The translations under genes were made by a program, and so were the position numbers. DNA of 64,000 bases from Bacteroidota bacterium (GTDB lineage: Bacteria > Bacteroidota > Bacteroidia > Cytophagales > Cyclobacteriaceae): the NCBI GenBank assembly GCA_018267135.1, contig JAFDZA010000030.1:1-64000 (forward strand), given 5' to 3'. Positions 33,789 through 42,983 of the stretch are shown one piece after another. The notes under the pieces were generated by a model, which was not told where the DNA came from, ran no database searches, and saw only the letters and a program-made list of their open reading frames with translations. The number at the start of each line of letters is the position of its first letter. Position 1 is the stretch's first letter.

Positions 33789-35243
33789 CTATTTCATCAA
33801 ATCTTTTCGGTAATCAAGCGGGGGCAGTCGGTCGCCTACCAATGATTCATATTTAAACCCGGCTCCTCTCCTTTTATTCAATTCTGCTTTAGCCATCTCA
33901 ATGGCCGAAGGGTTATTAAACAAATCAATTCCTGTCATGGCAATGGTTTTACTGGCCATGAGCATTGCTTTAAAACCAATACCGATAGCACCGGTGGCCG
34001 TACTTTGCCATGAATGAGCCGGAGATCCTGGCACCCATGTGGCTGTGGACAACCCTACGGTAGGCACTACCCAACTTACATTTCCCACATCGGTAGAGGC
34101 AGGAAAAAATACGCCTGTTTGAAACGGAGCAACCGTAGCTGCCTCTTGTATATCGGGCACTTCTCCCATCAAAGTGGATTGAAGTTTTTTGGCAAACTCA
34201 ATCTCCTGAGCCGAATATTTCACCCCGCCCACTTGCATTAAGTTAGCGTGCATTATCTTGGCCAATGTTTCGTTGGGTAATAGATTATATAGCCCCGAAT
34301 GCAACTCGTAGTCCATAGTGGTTTCCGTTCCCATTGCTCCGGCCTCGGCACACTTTACAACTCGTGCCCAAATATTTTTAGTAACCTTTACATCCGGATG
34401 GCGAACGGTATATTCCACCTCGGCAAAATCGGGAACAATATTGGAAGTAAGCCCGCCCTTGGTGATTACATAATGAATGCGCGACTCTTGTGGTACGTGC
34501 TCGCGCATCAGATTCACCATGTAATCCATTGACTCTACCGCATCTAAAGCCGACCTGCCCACATCGGGGTTGGCCGCTGCATGAGCTGCCTTTCCATGAA
34601 ACCGGAACCGGCCGCTAATGTTAGCTAAACAACTTTCGGCATTAGCCTGATTTTTATCTCCCGGATGCCAGTGCAGCACTACATCTACCTGATCGAATAA
34701 GCCGGCACGTACCAGATACGTTTTTCCACCGCCCCCTTCCTCTGCAGGGGTGCCGAATATTTTAATGGTTCCAGGCCGATTGTTTTTTGCTAACCAGTTT
34801 TTCAAAGCTATGCCGGCCGATACCGAGGCGGTGCCAAATAAATTGTGGCCGCAACCATGGCCGGGGGCTCCTTCTCGTATGGGCTTTTTGTACGGAACAG
34901 AGTCTTGCGAAAGCCCCGGAAGCGCATCAAACTCAGCTAATATTCCAATTACAGGTTGCCCGCTTCCATAGGTTGCGATAAAAGAAGTGGGGATACCGGC
35001 TACACCAGCTTCAATAGAAAACCCTTCCTTCTTTAGCGTTTGCTGGTGCAGAGCCGAGCTTCTTTCTTCTAAATAGCCCATTTCGGCCCAACCCCATATC
35101 TGTCGTGCTATAGCACAAGAGGAAACATATTTCTTATCGAGTTCCTGTCTTACAAATTGTTTGTCTTTTTCACCTTGGATTTTGAGTTGGGCATTGGCGC
35201 CTGTGAGTGTAAGCCAAAGCAACACTGGAAAATAAGATTTCAT
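33789..35243 (-). CDS. Secreted M20-family amidohydrolase (AbgB-like)
   Basis: The ATG at 35243 starts a good signal peptide (MKSYFPVLLWLTLTGANAQ) and gives 484 residues; an earlier in-frame start adds six. The M20 metal-site region is visible as GILAEFDALPG, GHGCGHNLFG, TPAEEGGGGK and HWHPGD. The pattern is close to p-aminobenzoyl-glutamate hydrolase subunit B, and the dimerisation domain lies near residues 225-330. It probably hydrolyses an N-acylated amino acid or a folate breakdown product outside the cytoplasm. It appears to be transcribed alone. Confidence 0.88.
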   Translation of the reverse strand: MKSYFPVLLWLTLTGANAQLKIQGEKDKQFVRQELDKKYVSSCAIARQIWGWAEMGYLEERSSALHQQTLKKEGFSIEAGVAGIPTSFIATYGSGQPVIGILAEFDALPGLSQDSVPYKKPIREGAPGHGCGHNLFGTASVSAGIALKNWLAKNNRPGTIKIFGTPAEEGGGGKTYLVRAGLFDQVDVVLHWHPGDKNQANAESCLANISGRFRFHGKAAHAAANPDVGRSALDAVESMDYMVNLMREHVPQESRIHYVITKGGLTSNIVPDFAEVEYTVRHPDVKVTKNIWARVVKCAEAGAMGTETTMDYELHSGLYNLLPNETLAKIMHANLMQVGGVKYSAQEIEFAKKLQSTLMGEVPDIQEAATVAPFQTGVFFPASTDVGNVSWVVPTVGLSTATWVPGSPAHSWQSTATGAIGIGFKAMLMASKTIAMTGIDLFNNPSAIEMAKAELNKRRGAGFKYESLVGDRLPPLDYRKDLMK

Positions 35244-35293
35244 AACTCGGGTTTTCCACAAGTTAGAAAAACGAACGAAAAGCGGAAATAAAA

Positions 35294-36256
35294 TTATGAT
35301 TCGTTAACAGAAGCCCGTTTCAGTCTATCATTTACCGCACGGCCGAGCCCCGTGTTGGGCACTTCTTCGGCAATAATTAAATCAATCAACGATTGATCTA
35401 ACATGCGTAAAGCGGTAAATAATTTCTGAGCCGCTTCATCTACCTTCCCCGCCTGCGAAAGAATTATTTGTTTTTTTATCGCATTGGACTGATATGTTTT
35501 TTGAAACGCTAACACACCAACTAATTTACTGGAGTGTTCTACAAGTAATTTCTCTATGTCACCCAAGATTAATCGCACGTGTGGTGCATAATGACTTTGT
35601 AGCTGGCCCGGAGCAGCCGGGCGAGAAGAGCTTTGTATAATAGTTTTCACTTTCCCCACCACCCGTTCGATCTGCTCCACCTCCAGCCCACCTACCCGGT
35701 AAATAACCGGAGCTTCATTTTCAAACCCTACAATGGTAGATTCCATACCTACCACACATTCGCCTCCATCTAAAATATATTCAATTTTTTCACCCAGTTG
35801 ATCGTTTACATGCTGTGGTGTGGTAGGGCTGATATACCCAAACGGATTGGCACTGGGAGCTGCCAACGGAAAAGGAAGCGATTGTAAAAGTGATTGAGTG
35901 AGTGGATGATTGGGGCACCGCAGCCCGACCCGATCCAGGCCGGAGGTAACCAAATCCGGAATGATGCTCTGTTTCTTCAATAAAATGGTAAGCGGCCCCG
36001 GCCAAAATGTTTTCATCAATAAAACGGCTGGTGGTGGTACGCTGCTTGCATAGCGGGTAACCTCTTCGGCTCCCGGCAGGTGCACAATCAGCGGATCAAA
36101 GTACGGACGGTCTTTTACTTTAAAGATATCGGTTACAACATCAGGGTTTAGGGCATTGCCGGCTAATCCATAAACCGTTTCAGTGGGGATGGCTACAATT
36201 TTTCCTGCCTCCAACAGCCGTTTGGCTTTACCTATGTCTTTCCCGATCTCAGCCAT
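35294..36256 (-). CDS. L-threonylcarbamoyladenylate synthase, Sua5 type
   Basis: The 320-residue protein has an N-terminal YrdC domain (GKIVAIPTETVYGLAGNA, KVKDRPYFDPLIVHL, LAAPSANPFG) and the C-terminal Sua5 domain (about 230-320), which marks it as the long Sua5 rather than the short TsaC form. It makes threonylcarbamoyl-AMP for t6A37 modification of tRNAs that read ANN codons. Its 5' end overlaps the Nudix gene by 8 bp, so they share a leftward operon. Confidence 0.94.
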   Translation of the reverse strand: MAEIGKDIGKAKRLLEAGKIVAIPTETVYGLAGNALNPDVVTDIFKVKDRPYFDPLIVHLPGAEEVTRYASSVPPPAVLLMKTFWPGPLTILLKKQSIIPDLVTSGLDRVGLRCPNHPLTQSLLQSLPFPLAAPSANPFGYISPTTPQHVNDQLGEKIEYILDGGECVVGMESTIVGFENEAPVIYRVGGLEVEQIERVVGKVKTIIQSSSRPAAPGQLQSHYAPHVRLILGDIEKLLVEHSSKLVGVLAFQKTYQSNAIKKQIILSQAGKVDEAAQKLFTALRMLDQSLIDLIIAEEVPNTGLGRAVNDRLKRASVNES

Positions 36257-36782
36257 GTTGCCTTTTCGTTTTCATCCGGAGAATGGATGGCTCGGTGGTA
36301 AACTTTTCTATCTCGGTAAATGAAACCCATTTTACATCGTGCGATTCTTCACTCACTATTATCTCTTCCGTTTCATCGGCCTGTAATAAAAATCGGACAT
36401 CATAATGTAAATGTGAAGGGAAATCTTTTCGGGGTGGGATCGTGTGGATATCAATATCAAAAACAAGTTCATTTACTAAAAAATTAATAACTCCGGTTTC
36501 TTCCCGCGCTTCTTTCAGTGCCACACGCAAAATATTTTCATCGTCATCGGCATGGCCACCGGGTTGCATCCATCGGTTTAGTTTGGAATGATGTACCAAT
36601 AGCACCTTGCTATGGTCTTGGTTTAGTATCCAGGCAGAGCCGGTAAGATGCCCCGGCAAATGTGTACGTTTATAACAATCGGGCGATTTTAATAAATCGA
36701 GAAAAGAAGAAACGAATGTCTGTTCTTCACTAAAAATAGTTTGGTACGCCTGAAGCGAACGAATCAAAGCCTGGCGATACAC
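36249..36782 (-). CDS. Nudix hydrolase
   Basis: The 177-residue protein has a Nudix box running from GHADDDEN to KEAREETGV, with Lys in place of the usual Arg; the preceding PGGH and the acidic residues are kept. An N-terminal helical extension of about 40 residues precedes the fold. It should hydrolyse a nucleoside diphosphate derivative. The start is GTG, overlapping the TAG stop of the upstream gene by one base (TAGTG), while its own 3' end overlaps the sua5 gene. Confidence 0.88.
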   Translation of the reverse strand: MYRQALIRSLQAYQTIFSEEQTFVSSFLDLLKSPDCYKRTHLPGHLTGSAWILNQDHSKVLLVHHSKLNRWMQPGGHADDDENILRVALKEAREETGVINFLVNELVFDIDIHTIPPRKDFPSHLHYDVRFLLQADETEEIIVSEESHDVKWVSFTEIEKFTTEPSILRMKTKRQHG

Positions 36783-37129
36783 TACTGAATAACAATCGTA
36801 GCTTTATTAAACTCTCCTTTTTTTAACTGACCGATTTTTTCGCCTCCACCGGTATTGTCTTTGTCTCCCTTGCGGCAAAGAATAAAGTACGATTCCGGTT
36901 TCAACTTTTTAAACTTGGCAACACCTTTTTTATCGGTTGTAGCTTCTTCTAATACATTGGTTTCTTTGGTAAAGTCTTCCTGTTTTTCAAAAATTTTAAC
37001 CGAAACACCTTCTACTGTGTTCCCCAACTCATCGCGCACGGTAATAGTAAGAGAGGTATTAAAAAGCTGGGCTGAAGTAGACAGCGCACCGGCTGTAAAT
37101 AAAAGCATTGTGAGCAATATCGGTTTCAT
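36782..37129 (-). CDS. Secreted Ig/carboxypeptidase-regulatory-like domain protein
   Basis: The start is set at 37129 (MKPILLTMLLF), giving a signal peptide ending near STSAQ and 115 residues; the longer frame starts in the helicase coding region. The mature part is a single beta-sandwich of the transthyretin/CarboxypepD-regulatory type (TITVRDELGNTVEGVSVKIF, TTDKKGVAKFKKLKPESYFIL). Such domains are found in exported Bacteroidota proteins and have no enzymatic motif. A TACTTTTG box lies about 20 bp upstream. Coupled by TAGTG to the Nudix gene. Confidence 0.75.
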   Translation of the reverse strand: MKPILLTMLLFTAGALSTSAQLFNTSLTITVRDELGNTVEGVSVKIFEKQEDFTKETNVLEEATTDKKGVAKFKKLKPESYFILCRKGDKDNTGGGEKIGQLKKGEFNKATIVIQ

Positions 37130-37149
37130 AATGTTTGGTTTAGTGCCTG

Positions 37150-37157
37150 CAAAAGTA
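37150..37157 (-). promoter_or_regulatory. -7 box upstream of the secreted small protein/Nudix/sua5 operon
   Basis: On the minus strand TACTTTTG matches TAnnTTTG, 20 bases before the ATG at 37129. A TTTG is present only 12 bases further upstream, shorter than the usual 19. It lies between the helicase stop and the next start. Confidence 0.45.
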
Positions 37158-37166
37158 CTAACTCGT

Positions 37167-39086
37167 TTACAAAGAAAATACACTGGTGTAAAATCCTTTT
37201 CCTTGTAAAAATTCGATAAATTCAGAATAAAAGGAATGTGCACCCAGGGTGGCGCTATCGCCTACCATAATCAGTTTTTTTCGGGCACGGGTAATCGCCA
37301 CATTGGTTCTTCGGATGTCTGCCAAAAAACCTACTTCACATTTTTCATTGCTGCGCACAAAGCTGATGGCCACCACATCGCGTTCTTGCCCCTGAAAGGC
37401 ATCTACCGTGTTAATTGAAATAAGCGAGTGTAGCGGTTCGAGCACCTCCGAACGCTCGGCCAGCCACTGAATTTTATCGATCTGTGCGCTGTAGGGAGAA
37501 ATTATACCGATCGTAATTTTTTCTTCCTGCCAGGCAGTAATACCCACCGACTCGATCAGGCGTTCTACCTGTTTAATCAATAAGTCGGCTTCTCCTTCAT
37601 TAAACCGGCTGCGGGTTTCGGGGTCTTGCTTTTCAGTATAACTGCTCCCGGCTGTATCTATAAACTCAATGGGTTGTTCGTACGGGCGTAGCCGTTCATG
37701 TTTAACCGACTCGTGAGCCACCAACTTATCCTGATAAAAAAAATGAGATGAAAACTGCATGATCATTTCGTGCATCCGGTACTGCACTTGCAACATCGCT
37801 GTCTGAGACGGACATTTTTCAATCCCTTTTTCAAAAAGAGTTTTGGCCAACCCTTGCCGGGCCGCCTCTTGCGATTTAATGGTGGGTGGAAGCTGACAAT
37901 GATCGCCTGCAAAAATAACCCGCTGCGATTTTAATAACGGGATCCAACAGGCTGGCTCTAATGCCTGCCCTGCTTCATCTATAAAAACAGTTTTAAATTT
38001 TCTGCCTTTTAGTACCGGATGAGATGACCCTACCAATGTGCAGCAAATAGTTTCTGCCTGATTGATCAGATCAGTGATGATGTAGAACTCCAGCGTGTCA
38101 GCTTCGCCCTTCATAGCTTTGGCTTCTTCGCGCAACATTTTTCGTTGCTCCCGCTCGAAGTGGCCATAGTTTCGTTTAAACTGGTTTGCCTGATGGCGAA
38201 GCATTTCCATTTTTCTTCGTAAGGCACGCAGCTCACCAAAGTGGGGATGTTCTGTTATTTTTGCATCTAATGTTTTGCTTAGCGATTGTTGGGTAACACG
38301 GGCGGGGTGCCCAATGCGCAATGTGTTTAACCCGATGCTGCTTAGTTTATCTACCAATAAATCTACCGCTGCATTGCTCGGAGCACAAACTAAAACTTGT
38401 CTTTCAACAACTACGGTTAGCCTGATGGCCTCTACCAGCGTAGTGGTTTTTCCGGTACCGGGTGGACCGTGAATAAAAGCCACATCTGGAGCCTGAAGAA
38501 GTTTATACACCGCTTCTTGCTGGGTAGAGTTTAAACCGGTGGCCGGAAACAGAACGTGAGCCTCTGGCCGGCCAGAGGTAACTGGTCGGTTTCCTAAAAA
38601 AATTTCCCGGAGTTCGGCCACCCGGTTATCTTCTGCCTCCATTACCTTGCGCAAAGCATACTCCATTTCGCGGTACGTCATTTCGTCAAACATCACATCC
38701 ACGCCCAGCGAGCCGTCATCAATCCAATCGGGAAGATCATCGCCATTCAGGGTAATAGTCATCTTGTTTTCCTGCACATAGTTGATCACCCCGCTTACAT
38801 GTTGCTTTTCGGGTTTCCCTGAAGCTTGGGAAAACAAACTTACCACCTTGCCACTTTGGAAAGCATGGGGTTGATCGGGCGATTTAATTTTTTCAATTTC
38901 TATCATGACTCGTTCGCCTGTGCCAATATAATCTCGCAGCAAGCGTACCGGATACCATGTTACGCCTTCTTTAATCCGATCGTGTAAAGAACGCAGCAGC
39001 ACTTTTTGCCGGTATTGTTCCATGTCGGCCTGGCGTTCCAGTTGAAGAAGCTGGTAGGTATGTTTTAGTTGATCGAGGGAATGCAT
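37167..39086 (-). CDS. SF1-family DNA/RNA helicase (IGHMBP2/Upf1-like)
   Basis: The 639 residues contain Walker A GPPGTGKT (207-214), motif II IDEAGQA, motif III GDHCQLPP, and C-terminal motifs VQYRMH, TVDAFQGQERDV and VAITRARKKLIM, the SF1B set. The N-terminal 170 residues have a beta-barrel-like insertion as in the Upf1/IGHMBP2 group. It is expected to unwind nucleic acid 5' to 3' using ATP. It follows the HSDR_N-like gene by 26 bp in the same direction, so the two may be co-expressed. There is no nuclease domain of its own. Confidence 0.9.
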   Translation of the reverse strand: MHSLDQLKHTYQLLQLERQADMEQYRQKVLLRSLHDRIKEGVTWYPVRLLRDYIGTGERVMIEIEKIKSPDQPHAFQSGKVVSLFSQASGKPEKQHVSGVINYVQENKMTITLNGDDLPDWIDDGSLGVDVMFDEMTYREMEYALRKVMEAEDNRVAELREIFLGNRPVTSGRPEAHVLFPATGLNSTQQEAVYKLLQAPDVAFIHGPPGTGKTTTLVEAIRLTVVVERQVLVCAPSNAAVDLLVDKLSSIGLNTLRIGHPARVTQQSLSKTLDAKITEHPHFGELRALRRKMEMLRHQANQFKRNYGHFEREQRKMLREEAKAMKGEADTLEFYIITDLINQAETICCTLVGSSHPVLKGRKFKTVFIDEAGQALEPACWIPLLKSQRVIFAGDHCQLPPTIKSQEAARQGLAKTLFEKGIEKCPSQTAMLQVQYRMHEMIMQFSSHFFYQDKLVAHESVKHERLRPYEQPIEFIDTAGSSYTEKQDPETRSRFNEGEADLLIKQVERLIESVGITAWQEEKITIGIISPYSAQIDKIQWLAERSEVLEPLHSLISINTVDAFQGQERDVVAISFVRSNEKCEVGFLADIRRTNVAITRARKKLIMVGDSATLGAHSFYSEFIEFLQGKGFYTSVFSL

Positions 39087-39112
39087 TTTAAATTGATTCA
39101 GACAGCATTAGT

Positions 39113-39571
39113 TTATTCGAAGTGTGGAAAATGAGATAAAGCTTTGGGCGCTTGGCCCGGTTGCCCCGCTTCAAAGCAAAAATGTGCCATCCCGTTGGTA
39201 ACAGCTAAAAATTTAGCACCGATCGTCATGTTATAAACAGCTACCTGATTAAATGCTTTTTGATTTAACTTAAGGGTGGGTGATTTACATTCGATGAGCA
39301 GCCAAGGTTTTCCGGTGCGATCAAAAACAACGATGTCAGAGCGTTTTTGCAGTTTATTGTAAGTGAGGCTACCTTCTACCCGAAAAAGAGATTTAGGGTA
39401 TTTCATTTCCGTAACTAAGTAATTGATGGTGTGCTGGCGCACCCATTCTTCGGGTGTCAACACGAGGTATTTTTTTCTAATCGTATCAAAAATCCATACT
39501 TTTCCGTTTTCTTTTTTTACGGTTGCCTCGTAGGCTGGAAGATTAAGCTTGTACACGGGGTATAATTTCAA
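39113..39571 (-). CDS. Small HSDR_N/PD-(D/E)XK nuclease-like protein
   Basis: The 152-residue protein matches the N-terminal domain of type I restriction R subunits (HSDR_N group). The nuclease core is readable as D79 in KRSDIVVFD and E94-x-K96 in LLIECKSP. The helicase part of an R subunit is absent, but a separate SF1 helicase gene lies 26 bp downstream. Similar free-standing proteins occur in Bacteroidota genomes, so a housekeeping DNA role is as likely as defence. No methylase or specificity gene is near. Confidence 0.78.
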   Translation of the reverse strand: MKLYPVYKLNLPAYEATVKKENGKVWIFDTIRKKYLVLTPEEWVRQHTINYLVTEMKYPKSLFRVEGSLTYNKLQKRSDIVVFDRTGKPWLLIECKSPTLKLNQKAFNQVAVYNMTIGAKFLAVTNGMAHFCFEAGQPGQAPKALSHFPHFE

Positions 39572-39616
39572 TGCTCAAGATTCAAAAATAGAATCTGATC
39601 TTGCAATTTAGAATCG

Positions 39617-39624
39617 TAAATTTG
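39617..39624 (+). promoter_or_regulatory. -7 box of the AMP nucleosidase gene
   Basis: TAAATTTG matches TAnnTTTG and lies 17 bases before the ATG at 39642. The nearest TTG upstream is only 13 bases away, so the -33 element is uncertain. Confidence 0.5.
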
Positions 39625-39641
39625 GAAATTGAATCCTACCC

Positions 39642-40412
39642 ATGAAAACAAAAAAAGAGATTGTAGAAAACTGGCTCCCCCGCTATACGGGCGTGCCGCT
39701 CAAAGACTTTGGCCAATATGTTTTGCTTACCAACTTTGATAACTACGTGCGCAAATTTGCCGAATGGCACGATGTGCCGGTAAAAGGTGAAGATAAGGCT
39801 ATGCTCACCGCCACAGCCGAGGGCATCACCATCATCAACTTCGGTATGGGCAGCCCCAACGCAGCCACCATTATGGATTGCCTGTCGGCTATTGCACCCA
39901 AAGCATGCCTTTTTTTGGGCAAGTGTGGCGGGCTAAAAAAGAAAAATAAAATTGGCGACCTTATCCTTCCTATCGCAGCCATCCGGGGCGAGGGGACTTC
40001 CAACGACTACTTTCCGCCCGAAGTACCTTCGCTTCCGGCCTTTGCTCTGCAAAAGGCTATCTCTACCACCATCCGCGATTACAAGCAAGACTACTGGACC
40101 GGAACCGTTTACACTACCAACCGCAGAGTGTGGGAATGGGACGAACATTTTAAAGAATATCTGGTAAAAATCAGAGCCATGTCTATTGATATGGAAACCG
40201 CCACTATTTTTTCAACGGCATTTTACAATGAAATACCGGCTGGTGCATTGCTATTAGTTTCAGACCAACCTATGATAGCCGATGGCGTAAAGACCGAAGC
40301 CAGCGACCACAAGGTAACTACTAATTATGTGGACTTGCATATAAAGATTGGCATCGATTCGCTCCGGCAACTCATCAATAATGGCATGACCGTAAAGCAC
40401 CTGCAATACTGA
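39642..40412 (+). CDS. amn: AMP nucleosidase, short form
   Basis: This 256-residue protein has the nucleoside phosphorylase fold: IINFGMGSPNAATIMDCL, FLGKCGGL, and AMSIDMETATIFSTAFYNEIPAGALLLVSDQP with the nucleobase and ribose site residues. Bacteroidota AMP nucleosidases are about this length and lack the long N-terminal domain of the E. coli enzyme. It splits AMP into adenine and ribose 5-phosphate in purine balance. It converges with the transporter gene, 9 bp apart. Confidence 0.88.
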   Translation: MKTKKEIVENWLPRYTGVPLKDFGQYVLLTNFDNYVRKFAEWHDVPVKGEDKAMLTATAEGITIINFGMGSPNAATIMDCLSAIAPKACLFLGKCGGLKKKNKIGDLILPIAAIRGEGTSNDYFPPEVPSLPAFALQKAISTTIRDYKQDYWTGTVYTTNRRVWEWDEHFKEYLVKIRAMSIDMETATIFSTAFYNEIPAGALLLVSDQPMIADGVKTEASDHKVTTNYVDLHIKIGIDSLRQLINNGMTVKHLQY

Positions 40413-40421
40413 CCAAAAGAA

Positions 40422-41732
40422 TTATTTTTTAGGAAAAGGCAGCAATTGATCTGACTTAACCTGCAACAACAGAATCAATCCTACAATAAAGAAAGAAGCC
40501 AGTGCCAGGGTACTGTTGCGCATGCTTCCGGTAAGTTGTTCGATCAAACCATAACAGAAAGTGCCCACTACAATAGAGAGATTGAACGTAACATCAAAAA
40601 AACTGAAATAGGAAGCATGTTGAATAGAATTTTGCGGAATCAGTTTTGAGTAGGTAGCTCGCGAAAGAGCCTGAATGCCGCCCATTACCAAACCCACCGC
40701 CAGCGCCACACTATAAAACTGATATTCGTTCGCCACAAAATAAGCAGCCAGGCAAATGAGTATCCAGCAACTGATCATCGTAATGAGAGCCGGTTTGTTT
40801 CCATACACCTCAGAAAAACGGGCAAACAAATTGGCACCCACAGCTGCCACCAATTGAATTAACAAAACGGTGGCGATCAATTTAAAATCGGGCAGTTTAA
40901 GTTCTTTCGCCCCGAAGGTGGCCGCCAGATACATTACGGTTTGCACTCCCATGTTATAAAAAAAATAGGCCAAAATATAATACCGGATAGCGCGGTTATC
41001 CTTCAAAACACTCCAAACCTTTACTAACTCATGGTAGCCTTTCAGCATTTTTTGTTTGCCGGGATGTTGGTGGTAGGGATTATTGGGTAAACGGGCAAAC
41101 GGTATCTGGGCAAACCCAATCCACCACAAGCCTACCCCTAAAAATGAAAAACGGGTGGCTGAACCCGCATCGGCCAGCCCAAATGTAGTGGGAGATAAAA
41201 TAAAGGCCAATGCCACCACCATCATTAACACACTGCCAAAGTAGCCGTAGGAATACCCTTTGGCGCTGGTTTTATCAAACTGATCAGGCGTTGCAATCTC
41301 AGGTAAGAACGCATCGTAAAAAACCAAACTTCCCGAATATCCAATGCTGGCCATCACCACACAGAAAATTCCCCAATGCAACGTATTCGGAGTAAAAAAA
41401 TAGAAACCCATGCAGGCCAGCCCACCGGTATAGCAAAATATTTTCATAAATATTTTTTTGTTTCCTGTATAGTCGGCCATACCAGATAGCAGCGGCAGCA
41501 ACGGAGCAATAATTAGAAAGGAGAAAGACAATGCGTATGAATACAAAACCGAATTAACGATTTCAAAGCCCATAAAGTGAACCACATCGCTTCCACTGGT
41601 TGAGGTTGTAATGGATTGGTAATACACCGGAAAAATGGCTGAGGTAATTACCAACGAATAAACAGAATTAGCCCAGTCGTACATACACCATGCCCGCACC
41701 GTACGAGCATCATTCAAAGCAAGGTCATTCAT
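40422..41732 (-). CDS. MFS transporter, UMF1/Atg22-like
   Basis: The ATG at 41732 (MNDLALNDARTVRAWCMYDWANS) is preferred to a TTG 7 codons upstream, giving 436 residues. The start matches the Atg22/UMF1 branch of the major facilitator superfamily, with about twelve membrane helices across the length and the conserved YDWANSVYSLVITSAIFPVYY in the first. Yeast Atg22 exports amino acids from the vacuole; bacterial members are mostly uncharacterised exporters. It is next to amn but on the opposite strand. Confidence 0.88.
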   Translation of the reverse strand: MNDLALNDARTVRAWCMYDWANSVYSLVITSAIFPVYYQSITTSTSGSDVVHFMGFEIVNSVLYSYALSFSFLIIAPLLPLLSGMADYTGNKKIFMKIFCYTGGLACMGFYFFTPNTLHWGIFCVVMASIGYSGSLVFYDAFLPEIATPDQFDKTSAKGYSYGYFGSVLMMVVALAFILSPTTFGLADAGSATRFSFLGVGLWWIGFAQIPFARLPNNPYHQHPGKQKMLKGYHELVKVWSVLKDNRAIRYYILAYFFYNMGVQTVMYLAATFGAKELKLPDFKLIATVLLIQLVAAVGANLFARFSEVYGNKPALITMISCWILICLAAYFVANEYQFYSVALAVGLVMGGIQALSRATYSKLIPQNSIQHASYFSFFDVTFNLSIVVGTFCYGLIEQLTGSMRNSTLALASFFIVGLILLLQVKSDQLLPFPKK

Positions 41733-41802
41733 AAAATATCGGGGTTCAATCAAAAGTAGAGAATGAAAACGAAACCTGTGTGGGGGCAGAAAATAATTTT
41801 GT

Positions 41803-41810
41803 TATTTTTG
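41803..41810 (+). promoter_or_regulatory. -7 box of tRNA-Ser
   Basis: TATTTTTG matches TAnnTTTG, and tRNA-Ser begins 15 bases beyond it. The region 19 bases upstream has TGTG rather than TTTG. Confidence 0.55.
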
Positions 41811-41824
41811 CGGACTAAAAATAC

Positions 41825-41911
41825 GGAGAGGTGTCCGAGTGGTTGAAGGAGCACGCCTGGAAAGTGTGTATGCCTGCAAGGGTATCGCGGGTTCGAATCC
41901 CGCCCTCTCCG
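41825..41911 (+). tRNA. tRNA-Ser (anticodon GGA)
   Basis: The 87-base length and a long variable arm are as expected for a class II serine tRNA. The acceptor is GGAGAGG (41825-41831) with CCTCTCC (41904-41910), and the discriminator is G41911, the serine identity base. The anticodon loop CTGGAAA gives GGA, and the T arm has TTCGAAT. The 3' CCA is not encoded (GCA follows). It reads UCC/UCU codons. It lies 4 bp from the 3' end of the convergent asparaginase gene. Confidence 0.96.
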
Positions 41912-41915
41912 CATA

Positions 41916-42965
41916 CTACGAATTAGTCATTTCGCCAGCCAGGGGAGAAGTAATCAGGTTTGCCTGCCCGATACCCAGCAACACCATCAGTTTTGTCAGC
42001 GCTGCTTCGGTTGTCATATCTCCTCCGCTTACCACACCTATCCGTTGCAAATCTTTGCTCGTTTCATAGCGGCCTTGCACCACCATGCCCCCCGGGCACT
42101 GCGAGACATTTAAAATAAGTATGTCCTGCTCAATGGCCGTTTTCAAAATCTGCAAAAAAGAAGGCGAGGTAGGTGCATTGCCGGCTCCGAATGTTTCCAT
42201 CACAATCGCCTTCAGGCCGGGAATGGTGGTAATGGCTTCTACTGAAGTATCTGAAATGCCTGGAAAAAGCTTCAGTATCGCGATCGAAGTGTTTAATGCG
42301 CTTACTATTTTCAGTTCTACTCCGCTGGCAGGTTTTAATATAACTGCATCATGGTAGTCAATCTTTACACCTGCTTTAGCCAGTGGTGGATAATTTTCGG
42401 ATTGAAAGGCATCGAAGTGCATGCTTTCAACTTTTTTGCTGCGATTGCCCCGCAACAATTCATCGCCAAAATAAATACATACCTCAGGCACACGGGCTTT
42501 ACCATTCATTTTAGCAGCGGCAATTTCGAGAGATGTAATCAGGTTTTCGCGTGCATCGGAGCGTGGCTCGCTAATGGGCAACTGTGCCCCGGTAAAAACT
42601 ACCGGCTTTTGCAATCCCGGCAACATGAAACTCAGAGCCGATGCCGTGTAGGCCATGGTGTCGGTGCCGTGCAGCACCACAAACCCATCTTGCAGATGGT
42701 GATGCTCATAAATTAATTGAGCGATCTGCTGCCAGTGCGTGGGGCGAATGTTAGAAGAATCTATTGGCGTATCGAAAGAAATAACCGTGAGGTTCAGCGA
42801 CAAATTGCGGAGGGCTGGCAAATGCTCCAGGATCAAACCAAAATCAAAAGGCACCAATACCCCTTTGGCATCGTGCGCCATGCCAAACGTACCCCCGGTA
42901 TAAATAATCATTACTTTCGATTGCGGTTGGGCCGGGGTGGCTGTATTAATATGGATTTGTTTCAT
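41916..42965 (-). CDS. ansA: L-asparaginase, type I-like
   Basis: The 349 residues contain both threonine motifs of the asparaginase fold, [13 protein letters not shown] near the N-terminus and [16 protein letters not shown] near residue 100, plus [12 protein letters not shown]. Absence of a signal peptide fits the cytoplasmic type I enzyme. It deaminates asparagine to aspartate and ammonia. It is 18 bp downstream of tatD, so it is probably the second gene of a leftward pair. Confidence 0.94.
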   Translation of the reverse strand: MKQIHINTATPAQPQSKVMIIYTGGTFGMAHDAKGVLVPFDFGLILEHLPALRNLSLNLTVISFDTPIDSSNIRPTHWQQIAQLIYEHHHLQDGFVVLHGTDTMAYTASALSFMLPGLQKPVVFTGAQLPISEPRSDARENLITSLEIAAAKMNGKARVPEVCIYFGDELLRGNRSKKVESMHFDAFQSENYPPLAKAGVKIDYHDAVILKPASGVELKIVSALNTSIAILKLFPGISDTSVEAITTIPGLKAIVMETFGAGNAPTSPSFLQILKTAIEQDILILNVSQCPGGMVVQGRYETSKDLQRIGVVSGGDMTTEAALTKLMVLLGIGQANLITSPLAGEMTNS

Positions 42966-42983
42966 TATAAAAAGAGTAATAGT

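Noticed and set aside
39113..39571. Remnant of a type I restriction-modification system
   Set aside because: No hsdM or hsdS gene or remnant is visible nearby, and free-standing proteins of this kind are common in the phylum.
41839..42069. Plus-strand open frame starting in tRNA-Ser
   Set aside because: It reads through the tRNA and the antisense of the asparaginase gene; no conserved protein pattern is visible.
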